Of a stretch of DNA of 64,000 nt, positions 8,461-16,083 are shown in pieces. Positions within the stretch are counted from its first letter, which is position 1. Every line of letters begins with the position of its first letter. This DNA is from Flavobacteriaceae bacterium Ga0077528 (GTDB taxonomy: Bacteria; Bacteroidota; Bacteroidia; Flavobacteriales; Flavobacteriaceae). Location of the stretch: the NCBI GenBank assembly GCA_001464475.1, contig LNDX01000001.1:1-64000 (forward strand). Direction: 5' to 3'. Below the pieces are notes generated by a model. That model was given only the letters and a program-made list of their open reading frames with translations, was not told the origin of the DNA and made no database searches. A program made the position numbers and the translations under genes.

Positions 8461-8764
8461 TTTTTTGTGCGGATAAGTAGGACTTACTTCGACTTCGCTC
8501 AGCATAAACTTCTCGTCCTTTTTGCCCACAAAAAAAGTCCAAACTTTCATTTGGACTTTTTGTGCGGATAATAGGACTTACTTCGACTTCGCTCAGCATA
8601 AACTTCTCGTCCTTTTTGCCCACAAAAAAAGTCCAAACTCTCGTTTGGACTTTTTGTGCGGATAATAGGACTTACTTCGACTTCGCTCAGCATAAACTTC
8701 TCGTCCTTTATGCCCACAAAAAAAGTCCAAACGAGAGTTTGGACTTTTTGTGCGGATAATAGGA
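8461..8764. repeat. Tandem array of 94-bp units carrying tRNA-Leu 3' ends
   Basis: Four copies of TGTGCGGATAA(G)TAGGA begin at 8466, 8561, 8655 and 8749 (spacing 95, 94, 94). The motif is the complement of the 3' end of the tRNA-Leu at 14278. Each of the first three is followed by CTTACTTCGACTTCGCTCAG, then CTTCTCGTCCTTTWTGCCCAC, then a GTCCAAA...TTTGGAC hairpin. The last copy diverges into element sequence. In the third unit the hairpin loop is flipped (CGAGAG instead of CTCTCG). Minus- and plus-strand ORFs here are artefacts of the repeat. Confidence 0.85.
8749..8764. other. Left attachment site (att core)
   Basis: TGTGCGGATAATAGGA, identical to 14276-14291. The flank on the element side then differs (GTGCAACT versus CTCGAACC of the tRNA). 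The neighbouring copy at 8654-8672 matches the tRNA over 19 bases, so it could also act as a recombination site. Confidence 0.7.
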
Positions 8765-8890
8765 GTGCAACTCTGTATTAAATCAGAAAATCATAAATGT
8801 AATAAGGCTTAATAATTGTTTGTTTTAGAATACTTTAAATGAATTTACAATAAATTAAATTAAATGAGGTTTAAATACAATAACAAATTT

Positions 8891-8909
8891 TAGGGGATTT
8901 ATAGGGGAT
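8891..8909. repeat. Candidate integrase arm sites, left end
   Basis: Two copies of TAGGGGATT in tandem (8891-8899, 8902-8910 region), 12 bases apart, between the att core and the integrase start. A third copy in the same orientation is at 14211-14220 near the other end. Confidence 0.45.
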
Positions 8910-8924
8910 TTTTGAAAATATTAT

Positions 8925-8932
8925 TATCTTTG
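8925..8932 (+). promoter_or_regulatory. Candidate -7 box of the integrase gene
   Basis: TATCTTTG fits TAnnTTTG and lies 15 bases before the ATG at 8948, which makes the upstream TTG at 8912 an unlikely start. The box sits close to the TAGGGGATT repeats, so integrase or excisionase binding there could autoregulate it (inference). Confidence 0.4.
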
Positions 8933-8947
8933 AAAAAAGATATAATT

Positions 8948-10249
8948 ATGGCATCAGGTAAATTTTTAGTTAAAACCAATAATGATTGGAATACAATTTT
9001 ATATAGGTTTAAACAAGGCAAAAAATTTGATTTAGTAATTTCAACAGGAATTAAAGTTCCAAATAGTCGTTGGAGCTTTACAAAACAAACAATTTTAGCT
9101 ACAAAAGAAATTGATTACATCCGTATAAATGAAAAGTTAAAAGAACTAGACACATTCATTCAAAAGGAATATAACAATAATGTAATAAATGAAGAAATAA
9201 TCAACTCTAAATGGTTAAAAGAAAAAATAAACATTTGCTTTAATCGGGAAACAAATAATGTAGAAATTGACAATAAACTATTCTTATCAAACTTTATAAC
9301 ATCATTTATTGAAGAAGCGAAAACAAAGAAAACTAAAAATAACACTCTTTTAAAACCGAGAACAATACAACACTATCAAACTACTTTAAACAAACTAACT
9401 GCATTTGAAAACTATATCGGTAAAAGAATAAAATTTACAGATTTAACTATTAAATTTCATAATGAATTTACAACTTATCTTGATGTTGAAGAAAAATTAA
9501 ATCCTAATACAATTGGTGGATACATTGATGATGTAAAGTTATTTTTAAATAATGCTGATAAAAAAGGCTTTAAGTTTCCAAATGATTTTAAACTAACAGA
9601 ATTTTTTTCGCCAACTAACAAAACAAAAGATATATATTTAAAAGAATCGGAAATAGATTTAATCTACAATACACAATTTGAACAGGACTATTTGGATAAT
9701 GCGAGAGATTGGTTTATTATTGGTTTGAGAACAGGTTTAAGAGTTTCTGATATTTTAAAACTAACAACTAAAAACATTGTTGATGAGTTTATTGAAAAAG
9801 AAACTATCAAAACTGAATTTCCTGTTATCATACCAATACACAAACAAGTACAAACAATCTTGAATAAAAGAAACGGAAACTTTCCAAGAAAAATAAGCGA
9901 CCAAAAATTTAATGATTATATAAAAATCGTTTCTGAAACTGTAGGTTTAAACGAAATCTGTGAAGGCTCAAAAATGACACCAATTGAAATAACCGAAAAC
10001 GGAAAAAAGAAAATAATCCATAGAAAGATTTATGGAAACTTTCCTAAATATGAATTAGTTTCTTCTCATGTTTGCCGACGTTCTTTTGCGACAAATTTAT
10101 ATGGCAAACTTGACACATTAACAATAATGAAGATTACAGGACATCAAACAGAATCACAATTTTTGAAGTACATAAAAATAACACCTAGACAATATGCAGA
10201 AAATTTAAAAAACTATTGGAAAACATATCAAAGTAACTCAAAAGATTAA
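8948..10249 (+). CDS. Tyrosine recombinase (integrase) of the tRNA-Leu element
   Basis: 433 residues from the ATG at 8948 (an upstream TTG at 8912 would add 12 residues). The N-terminal half has a SAM-like core-binding domain of the type in Bacteroidota integrases (PRTIQHYQTTLNKLTAFENY). The catalytic domain shows Arg265 in TGLRVSDIL, His374-x-x-Arg377 in SHVCRRSF, His399 in GHQTE and the nucleophile Tyr408 in FLKYI. The set is complete, so it should be active in integrating and excising the element between the att repeats. It lies 184 bases inside the left att core, the normal place for an integrase. Confidence 0.93.
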   Translation: MASGKFLVKTNNDWNTILYRFKQGKKFDLVISTGIKVPNSRWSFTKQTILATKEIDYIRINEKLKELDTFIQKEYNNNVINEEIINSKWLKEKINICFNRETNNVEIDNKLFLSNFITSFIEEAKTKKTKNNTLLKPRTIQHYQTTLNKLTAFENYIGKRIKFTDLTIKFHNEFTTYLDVEEKLNPNTIGGYIDDVKLFLNNADKKGFKFPNDFKLTEFFSPTNKTKDIYLKESEIDLIYNTQFEQDYLDNARDWFIIGLRTGLRVSDILKLTTKNIVDEFIEKETIKTEFPVIIPIHKQVQTILNKRNGNFPRKISDQKFNDYIKIVSETVGLNEICEGSKMTPIEITENGKKKIIHRKIYGNFPKYELVSSHVCRRSFATNLYGKLDTLTIMKITGHQTESQFLKYIKITPRQYAENLKNYWKTYQSNSKD

Positions 10250-10369
10250 CCACATCGCAAAACGGCAAAAAAGAAAGAAATAAATTTATTTAGTTTAAAA
10301 TTTTAAAAAAGTAGAACTAATTAATAATTATATAAAACAATAATAGAAAAGCCATTAGTTGGTATGGCT

Positions 10370-10591
10370 TTATTTAAAATTTAAAATATCTTTTGGCTCA
10401 ATTTCAAGGGCATTAGCTATTTTTATAAGTGTTTTTATCGTAACAGAAACTTCTGCTCTCTCAATGCGTCCAATTGTGATTTTAGGTATATTACAAATAT
10501 CAGCAAGGTTTTGTTGAGATAAGTTCTTTTGCTCTCTCAACTGCCTTATATGAACACCTAAACTTGAAATATATTCTTCCTCCAAAATCAT
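10370..10591 (-). CDS. XRE-family HTH regulator
   Basis: 73 residues, essentially one HTH_3 domain: LGVHIRQLREQKNLSQQNLADICNIPKITIGRIERAEVSVT, followed by LIKIANALEIEPKDIL. It has no extra domain. It is transcribed away from the 10767 gene across a 175-bp AT-rich intergenic region, so it may repress the divergent small-gene operon or itself, as lysogeny-type repressors do. DNA-binding role well supported; target inferred. Confidence 0.85.
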   Translation of the reverse strand: MILEEEYISSLGVHIRQLREQKNLSQQNLADICNIPKITIGRIERAEVSVTIKTLIKIANALEIEPKDILNFK

Positions 10592-10766
10592 ATTTCAAAG
10601 GTCAATAAGAAAAATATTAAACTCGGTTACATTTAAGTAGCCAATTTTATTATATTTGAAGAAAAAATATGCTTTTACTGGAAACCGTAAAATTGTATAG
10701 TTTAGAATTCTAATATTTGTATTTGCAAAAAATAATAGTATAACATTTAACTAATTAACTCTTATC

Positions 10767-11057
10767 ATGTTTGGAATATTTAAAAACTTAACACCTGAAG
10801 GAAGGCTTGAAAATGAGATAAAACAAAGTATGGAAAATCAAATTATTAGTTACACTAGAGAAACTAATAAAAATGATTATCTAATGGGATTTGCAATTGA
10901 TGCTGCTACTCGTGATATTTATAAATCATATATGGTTACAGCAAATCTTTTATCTCGTGGACACGGAATTAGTTACGAAAAAACTGTAAGTATTATCACT
11001 AAAGTAACCAATGATATTAGAAATAAATATCTTGTAAATCCAACACCAATTTCTTAA
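10767..11057 (+). CDS. Small element protein, unknown
   Basis: 96 residues, soluble and helical, with no signal or membrane segment (FKNLTPEGRLENEIKQSMEN, then FAIDAATRDIYKSYM). First of three closely spaced plus-strand genes (gaps of 10 and 2 bases) that end at a shared terminator near 11811. No family recognised. The gene starts 175 bp from the divergent XRE gene and is likely controlled by it. Confidence 0.6.
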   Translation: MFGIFKNLTPEGRLENEIKQSMENQIISYTRETNKNDYLMGFAIDAATRDIYKSYMVTANLLSRGHGISYEKTVSIITKVTNDIRNKYLVNPTPIS

Positions 11058-11067
11058 ATTATTTTCT

Positions 11068-11385
11068 ATGTTTGGATTTATAATTTTTATAATTATTGTT
11101 ATAGTGGGTATTATGATTTCTTATAATACAAGTGACGTTGTTAAAGAAACTAAAATAAATAATGAAATTGCTTTTAAAAGAGATTTACAATATTTAATTG
11201 AAAAAAATATTAGAGAGATTGAGTTACAACATAGTTCAAACGAAATGGTAAAATTGTTTTTAGTTGGTAATTATAATAAATCTATGAGTTTAGTTGATAC
11301 TTATTCCAAACAATATTTTCTTTCAAAGTTAAAAACAACTGCTATAATTGAAAGTGTTTATTCTACATATTTAAAAATTTACTAA
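11068..11385 (+). CDS. Small N-terminal membrane protein of the element
   Basis: 105 residues. Residues 2-20 (FGFIIFIIIVIVGIMISYN) form one transmembrane helix; the rest is a charged helical domain. It shares its layout, a leading TM followed by ISYN-x-x-D, with the next gene, which suggests an old duplication or a common membrane role. No family recognised. Confidence 0.6.
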   Translation: MFGFIIFIIIVIVGIMISYNTSDVVKETKINNEIAFKRDLQYLIEKNIREIELQHSSNEMVKLFLVGNYNKSMSLVDTYSKQYFLSKLKTTAIIESVYSTYLKIY

Positions 11386-11387
11386 TT

Positions 11388-11717
11388 ATGAACTTCTTTT
11401 TTATTTTTTTAGGTTTGCTTTTTATAGTCTATCTTATCTCTTATAATAATAGAGACAAATCAAAAGATTATTTATATCAGAGACATCCAACAACTAGTCC
11501 TGGTGAAGCATCACTTATGTATGATATTGGAGAAGCAATAGATGTAATTACTAATAAGTCAATTAACAATGGTACAGATGTAAAAACAGAATTACTTTCT
11601 TTAAAAGAACATTTAATTAATGATATGCCTTTTTTGTGTAAAAAATATACAGTTGATAGATTTACTGCTAAAATGGTAATAGATGTTTGTTTTGAAAATA
11701 CTTTTAAAAAATTATAA
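11388..11717 (+). CDS. Small N-terminal membrane protein of the element
   Basis: 109 residues, starting 2 bases after the previous stop. Residues 2-19 (NFFFIFLGLLFIVYLISY) are a transmembrane helix, followed by NNRDKS and a soluble tail with two cysteines. Similar architecture to the 105-aa neighbour. Unknown function; a role in surface exclusion, particle structure or defence would be speculation. Confidence 0.6.
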   Translation: MNFFFIFLGLLFIVYLISYNNRDKSKDYLYQRHPTTSPGEASLMYDIGEAIDVITNKSINNGTDVKTELLSLKEHLINDMPFLCKKYTVDRFTAKMVIDVCFENTFKKL

Positions 11718-11810
11718 ATTGTAACTTATAAAATATCATACACAATTTTCAATGCTCGAAAAATATTTCAACTGCAAGTCGAACCTACTATAAAATTCTA
11801 GTGATACTAA

Positions 11811-11842
11811 AAAAACCCACGATTTAAAAAGGTGGGTTTGTT
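11811..11842. terminator. Bidirectional terminator inside the element
   Basis: Stem AACCCAC / GTGGGTT, an 11-base loop, A run on the left and a T-rich tail on the right. It lies between the convergent small-gene operon (+) and the replication gene (-). Confidence 0.75.
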
Positions 11843-11871
11843 ATTTATATTATAGTTTACATTTTAACCCT

Positions 11872-12795
11872 CTAAGCAATATTAGACAATAAAAGAGTTT
11901 CATCACAATCGTTCAAAAGTTCTTGAAATTTAAATTCAAGATTTACTAAAATTTCATTCTTGGTTTTATTTAAATTATGCTTTTCAACCAACATATTAAA
12001 ATCTCTTTTCACTCTATTAAATACTTTCAAAGACTTTTCTTTTTTAAGTTGTTTCCAATAGTTTGGATTTGTAAATTTTACTAAATTATCTTTGTCTTCT
12101 TTCGGCATATTTAAGAGATAAAAATCATCGACTATGGTTAATCCATTAAACTCTTTTAAAAGCCTATCATAAAGCCTATAAACAACCTCAATTTCGTTTA
12201 AATCCTCCAATTTGAATATTCCTATCTTTTGTAAATACCTTTTTGAAGTAATTTTCAATTCTATTCTCAATTTATGCTCTTTCAAATGGTATTGTTTAGA
12301 TTTATTGTAAATCTTTAAACTAAAATCTGTTGTTTTAAATTCCTTAAAATCACCTTTTCCGCCAAATTTATCGTCTCTGTTATGATGTTTGTTTCTATAC
12401 ATCAAAAGATTATAGTCAATTATATCTTGCGGATTTTTACTAACATCAATATTAATTCCAAATTCAAGGTTTGTCAAAGAACTAGAATTTTCAATCTTTA
12501 ATTTTTTAGTCAAAAAAGAAATAACTTCTTTCACTTGGCAAAAACTGAAATCATTATAATTTTGGTCTTCATCAAATAAAACTAAATTTCTAAACTTATG
12601 TAAACTGCCATTTATATAGGCATTAATTAAAGTAATTGAAACATCTAAATTTTTATACTTCCCTTTTTTTGGATACAAGTTTATTTCACTTGTAAAAAGA
12701 TTAATAATAGTCATCAAATCTATTATTTTACTTGAAACAACAAAGTTTTCAAACTTTTCTTTCTCTACTATTTGAAATTTTACGTTATCTATCAT
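11872..12795 (-). CDS. Replication initiator-like protein (phage gene II/X-like)
   Basis: 307 residues. Features that recall the phage/plasmid gene II/X-type replication initiators: an opening MIDNVKF; GKYKNLDVSITLINAYINGSL (strand followed by xIxGSLxKF); SLTNLEFGINIDV; FSLKIYNKSKQ; and LRIELKI. These proteins start rolling-circle replication of filamentous phages and small plasmids. The gene is translationally coupled (TAATG) to the upstream HTH gene. If the call is right, the element can replicate as a circle after excision. The family call rests on pattern memory; a mobilisation or unknown DNA-binding role is possible. Confidence 0.55.
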   Translation of the reverse strand: MIDNVKFQIVEKEKFENFVVSSKIIDLMTIINLFTSEINLYPKKGKYKNLDVSITLINAYINGSLHKFRNLVLFDEDQNYNDFSFCQVKEVISFLTKKLKIENSSSLTNLEFGINIDVSKNPQDIIDYNLLMYRNKHHNRDDKFGGKGDFKEFKTTDFSLKIYNKSKQYHLKEHKLRIELKITSKRYLQKIGIFKLEDLNEIEVVYRLYDRLLKEFNGLTIVDDFYLLNMPKEDKDNLVKFTNPNYWKQLKKEKSLKVFNRVKRDFNMLVEKHNLNKTKNEILVNLEFKFQELLNDCDETLLLSNIA

Positions 12796-13079
12796 TATGC
12801 AACTGAATTAAGTTTGTTCATAACATCATTTTTCAAATAGTAAACCCTATTACCCATTTTTTTGGCTTCAAGTATTTTTTTATTATTCCAATTGAATAAA
12901 GTTTCAACTGATACATTCAAGAGTTTTGCAGTTTCTTTTCTTGAATAAATCTTTTCTTCATCATTTTCGTTCGGATTTAATTGTATTACTTTCACGAGTT
13001 TATTCAGTTCCTCTGAAATAATCTCTCTTAACTCTTTTACGCTTACTTGAAGTAATAGCATTTCATTTTTTTCTCTCAT
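12795..13079 (-). CDS. Excisionase-like helix-turn-helix protein
   Basis: 94 residues. The C-terminal half, IYSRKETAKLLNVSVETLFNWNNKKILEAKKMGNRVYYLKNDV, is the winged HTH of the MerR/excisionase (HTH_17) type common in Bacteroidota mobile elements. The N-terminal ~45 residues are a helical stretch (VKELREIISEELNKLVKVI). It probably binds element DNA as a directionality factor or regulator of replication. Its stop overlaps the replication gene start by one base. Confidence 0.8.
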   Translation of the reverse strand: MREKNEMLLLQVSVKELREIISEELNKLVKVIQLNPNENDEEKIYSRKETAKLLNVSVETLFNWNNKKILEAKKMGNRVYYLKNDVMNKLNSVA

Positions 13080-13155
13080 AATTTTGATTTAGAATGTTTT
13101 TATTTGTTTTTAGTTTTTGTCATCCTATACTGCGAAATTATGCGATTCTCTAAAC

Positions 13156-13908
13156 TTACTTGGGACTATAAAAAATCTTTTGGGAACGATTTTGTTTCTC
13201 AATAAAAGCAAAAATTATTCTCCTGTAAATTGAAGTTGATGCTTTAAGACTTTTTAATTTTTCAAAATTTAGCTTTTTTGAATCATACATTTTAAATCTA
13301 AATGTGGATTCTGAAACGCTTTCAATAATATATTTTTTTTCAAACATAACTCTAAATAAAAAGCAAGCATCTGTATAATTAAATTCAATTTTACCATCTT
13401 CGATGAATAAATTCATAAAATCAAAGAATATTTTATAAGAATTAAAATCACAGAAAATTTCGTTTAATTTGTGTTTGTCAAAATACTCTTGACTTCCTTC
13501 AATAATATCTTTTCTTAAGTACGATTTTGAAAGAACCTTCTTTTTTTCTGCAGAAGTTAATGACTCAAATAAATAATCCAAACTTGAGGGTTTATGCCAA
13601 TTAATTATATCCGAATAATTAGCTCTAAAATGTAAATCAATATTATCTCTTAAGGTACTCAATGACTTATTTATAGTTTCGATGTTATCGTTATTTGAAT
13701 TTTTTGATATATAGTACGATGTTTTAATATTAAATAGAATTTTTTTTAATTTTTTTTCGAAATCTCCTCTTTCAATATTAATTTGATTCAATCTTAACTC
13801 TTTTAAAAGTCTATCACTCTCAGAAATACAAAAATTTGAGAATTCAAAATTATCATATAATTCAGCTTCTTTCAATTCAGTTTCGTTTTCAAAAAATATT
13901 TTATACAT
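13156..13908 (-). CDS. Unknown protein of the tRNA-Leu element
   Basis: 250 residues from the ATG at 13908; a TTG at 13914 would add two residues. Soluble, Lys/Asn/Phe-rich, mainly helical, no signal peptide or membrane segment, no motif I recognise. A weak resemblance to RteC-like regulators in the last 60 residues (RxIxxAFIEKQ end) is not enough for a call. It is transcribed toward the HTH/Rep pair with a 76-bp gap, and is the gene nearest the right end. Confidence 0.6.
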   Translation of the reverse strand: MYKIFFENETELKEAELYDNFEFSNFCISESDRLLKELRLNQINIERGDFEKKLKKILFNIKTSYYISKNSNNDNIETINKSLSTLRDNIDLHFRANYSDIINWHKPSSLDYLFESLTSAEKKKVLSKSYLRKDIIEGSQEYFDKHKLNEIFCDFNSYKIFFDFMNLFIEDGKIEFNYTDACFLFRVMFEKKYIIESVSESTFRFKMYDSKKLNFEKLKSLKASTSIYRRIIFAFIEKQNRSQKIFYSPK

Positions 13909-14275
13909 ATCCAAAAAAATTATTTTATGTGCAACACTCTATTTTGTCTTGGTTCTAAATCCTGTCACAAAACTGATTTTTTGCTTCCACACCCACTAAT
14001 CAAACTATTTACATAAATCTTTTTAAAATTATCAACAATTTTCATTAGTCTGTTGTGATTAATATATAAAGTTTGTTTTATGACGTGAATTTATAAAATA
14101 AAATTATATTGTCCATATAATGAAGAACATTTAATCATTTTTAACTTTTAATATTTAAACAAGTTAATTTAGATTAAAATAGTAGTAATAATATGAAACA
14201 GGGGTGTTTTTAGGGGATTTTTTAAAACAAAAAAGTCTTAAATATTTGATTTACAAATAAATAAGACTTATTAAT
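13909..14275. other. Right-end intergenic region of the element
   Basis: About 370 AT-rich bases without a supportable gene. It contains a TAGGGGATTT copy at 14211-14220, matching the left-end repeats, and the hairpin AAGTCTTA...TAAGACTT (14233-14270), which probably terminates tRNA-Leu transcription. An origin or arm sites could lie here; I see no clear iterons. Confidence 0.5.
14211..14220. repeat. Candidate integrase arm site, right end
   Basis: TAGGGGATTT, same orientation as the copies at 8891 and 8902, 56 bases from the right att core. Confidence 0.4.
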
Positions 14276-14291
14276 TGTGCGGATAATAGGA
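14276..14291. other. Right attachment site inside tRNA-Leu
   Basis: TGTGCGGATAATAGGA covers the acceptor and T-arm 3' end of tRNA-Leu. Integration here leaves the tRNA gene intact, as usual for tRNA-targeting elements. Confidence 0.7.
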
Positions 14292-14359
14292 CTCGAACCT
14301 ACACGCCTTGCGGCACCAGATCCTAAGTCTGGCACGTCTACCAATTTCGCCATATCCGC
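14278..14359 (-). tRNA. tRNA-Leu (anticodon TAG)
   Basis: Read on the minus strand: acceptor GCGGATA pairs with TATCCGC, discriminator A; anticodon arm CCAGA-CTTAGGA-TCTGG, anticodon TAG; a long variable arm TGCCGCAAGGCG typical of tRNA-Leu; T loop GGTTCGAGTCC. 82 nt, CCA not encoded. It is the attachment target of the element to its left. Confidence 0.95.
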
Positions 14360-14485
14360 TAAAATTGTGAGTGCAAATATAAACAATACTTTGTAATTTC
14401 CAATACTCAAATAACAAATTCCAAAAAAAATAAAACTTCTTTAAAAAATTGGAATTTGGAATTTAAATATTGGAATTTGTATTCG

Positions 14486-14493
14486 TATATTTG
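14486..14493 (+). promoter_or_regulatory. Candidate -7 box of the dipeptidase gene
   Basis: TATATTTG fits TAnnTTTG, 23 bases before the ATG at 14517. No convincing -33 box at normal spacing. Confidence 0.35.
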
Positions 14494-14516
14494 ACATTAT
14501 AATCAAACCATTAAAA

Positions 14517-15905
14517 ATGAATAATATAAAACAATACGTTCAAGAAAACAAAGAGCGTTTTCTAAACGAATTAATCGAATTATTAAAAATTCCTTCTGTA
14601 AGTGCTGATACGGCTTACTCTCAAGATGTAATTGATACTGCCAATGCCGTGAAAGTTTCATTAGAAAAAGCAGGTTGCAATCATGTTGAAATTTGTGAAA
14701 CTCCAGGTTACCCAATTGTCTTTGGAGAACACATTATTGATAAAAATCTTCCAACGGTTTTGGTTTACGGACATTATGATGTGCAACCGCCAGATCCAAT
14801 GGAGCTTTGGACTTCTCCTCCATTTGAACCTGTGATAAAAACCACAGAAATTCATCCTGAAGGTGCAATTTTCGCTCGTGGCGCTTGTGATGATAAAGGT
14901 CAAATGTACATGCACGTGAAAGCATTTGAATACATGATTCAAAACAATTGCTTGCCTTGCAACGTAAAATTCATGATTGAAGGGGAAGAAGAAGTAGGTT
15001 CTAAAAGTTTATCATGGTTTGTTACTCAAAATCAAGAAAAACTTGCTAATGATGTGATTTTAATTTCTGATACTGGAATGATTTCTAATCAACAACCGTC
15101 AATTACAACAGGATTGCGTGGTTTAAGTTACGTTGAAGTGGAAGTTACAGGACCAAATCGTGATTTACATTCTGGACTTTATGGTGGCGCAGTTGCAAAT
15201 CCAATAAATGTTTTGGCAAAAATGATTGCCTCGCTTCATGACGAAAACAATCATATCACTATTCCAGGATTCTATGATAATGTAGAAGAATTATCGTTAG
15301 AAGAAAGAGCCGAAATGGCAAAAGCACCTTTCAATTTAGAAAATTATAAAAAAGCATTGAACCTTAACGACATTTATGGCGAAAAAGGATATGTAACTAA
15401 CGAAAGAAACTCCATTCGACCTACATTAGACGTAAACGGAATTTGGGGTGGATATACTGGCGAAGGTGCAAAAACTGTAATTGCAAGTCAGGCATTTGCT
15501 AAAATATCTATGCGTTTGGTACCAAATCAAGATTGGGAAGAAATTACAGAATTGTTTACTAAACACTTTGAAAGCATTGCTCCTTCAGGCGTAACAGTAA
15601 AAGTAAAACCTCATCATGGCGGACAAGGTTATGTAACTCCAATCGATAGCATTGGTTACAAAGCCGCGAATAAAGCTTACACTGAAACTTTTGGAGTTCC
15701 TGCGATTCCAGTGCGTTCTGGTGGAAGTATTCCAATTGTTGCACTATTCGAAAAAGAATTAAAATCTAAAACTATATTAATGGGATTCGGATTGGATTCT
15801 GATGCTATTCACTCACCAAACGAACATTTTGGAATTTTTAATTACTTAAAAGGTATTGAAACTATTCCTTTATTTTATAAGTATTTTGTAGAAATGAGTA
15901 AATAA
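14517..15905 (+). CDS. M20 family dipeptidase (CNDP-like metallopeptidase)
   Basis: 462 residues, cytoplasmic, no signal peptide. Di-zinc M20 motifs are complete: VYGHYDVQ (His86, Asp88), RGACDDKGQ with bridging Asp125, IEGEEEVGS with the catalytic/general-base glutamate pair near 157-158, and a C-terminal SPNEHF histidine. The bacterial-exopeptidase dimerisation domain sits between (TGPNRDLHSGLYGGAVANP). It should hydrolyse dipeptides or short peptides; exact specificity cannot be read from sequence. Single gene with its own terminator. Confidence 0.93.
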   Translation: MNNIKQYVQENKERFLNELIELLKIPSVSADTAYSQDVIDTANAVKVSLEKAGCNHVEICETPGYPIVFGEHIIDKNLPTVLVYGHYDVQPPDPMELWTSPPFEPVIKTTEIHPEGAIFARGACDDKGQMYMHVKAFEYMIQNNCLPCNVKFMIEGEEEVGSKSLSWFVTQNQEKLANDVILISDTGMISNQQPSITTGLRGLSYVEVEVTGPNRDLHSGLYGGAVANPINVLAKMIASLHDENNHITIPGFYDNVEELSLEERAEMAKAPFNLENYKKALNLNDIYGEKGYVTNERNSIRPTLDVNGIWGGYTGEGAKTVIASQAFAKISMRLVPNQDWEEITELFTKHFESIAPSGVTVKVKPHHGGQGYVTPIDSIGYKAANKAYTETFGVPAIPVRSGGSIPIVALFEKELKSKTILMGFGLDSDAIHSPNEHFGIFNYLKGIETIPLFYKYFVEMSK

Positions 15906-15929
15906 TTCAACCGCAAATTCGCAAATTTT

Positions 15930-15966
15930 AAATCCGTTCATTCTTCATTGAGTGAACGGATTTTTC
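15930..15966 (+). terminator. Intrinsic terminator after the dipeptidase
   Basis: Stem AAATCCGTTCA / TGAACGGATTT, followed by a T-rich tract. Confidence 0.8.
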
Positions 15967-16083
15967 TTTTAAAAAAAATCTGTGAATCAGTGGCCAACCA
16001 AACTAATTTACAACATTTTACAACATTATAAAATTTTTGGCGTTAAATTTGTATTACAATCATCAAATCAAAATCAATCAATC

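Larger units (their letters stand above)
8749..14291. mobile_element. Integrated element at tRNA-Leu(TAG), about 5.5 kb
   Basis: Bounded by a direct repeat of TGTGCGGATAATAGGA, at 8749-8764 and inside the tRNA-Leu 3' end at 14276-14291. The plus-strand tyrosine integrase lies just inside the left end. Inside are an XRE repressor, three small plus-strand genes, a minus-strand replication-initiator-like gene coupled to an excisionase-like HTH gene, and a 250-aa gene. No relaxase, capsid, Zot-like or mobilisation gene was recognised. It resembles a small integrative plasmid or single-stranded-phage-like element; the class is uncertain. Confidence 0.8.

Noticed and set aside
8396..8759. Short ORFs on both strands over the repeat array
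   Set aside because: They are translations of the tandem repeat (same peptide recurring) with no start context.
8461..8764. Possible CRISPR array
   Set aside because: The repeat units are about 94 bp, nearly identical throughout, with no unique spacers and no cas genes; they contain tRNA-end and hairpin sequence.
12795..13079. MerR transcription factor
   Set aside because: Only the HTH part is present, there is no effector domain, and the context is a mobile element; excisionase-like is more fitting.
8749..14291. Complete filamentous prophage
   Set aside because: The replication-like gene fits, but no Zot/pI, coat or adsorption protein was recognised.
14222..14410. 62-aa minus-strand ORF
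   Set aside because: It reads through the tRNA-Leu gene.
15982..16083. 34-residue N-terminal extension of the DUF4407 protein
   Set aside because: No family-like sequence and the ATG at 16084 begins with the typical first residues.
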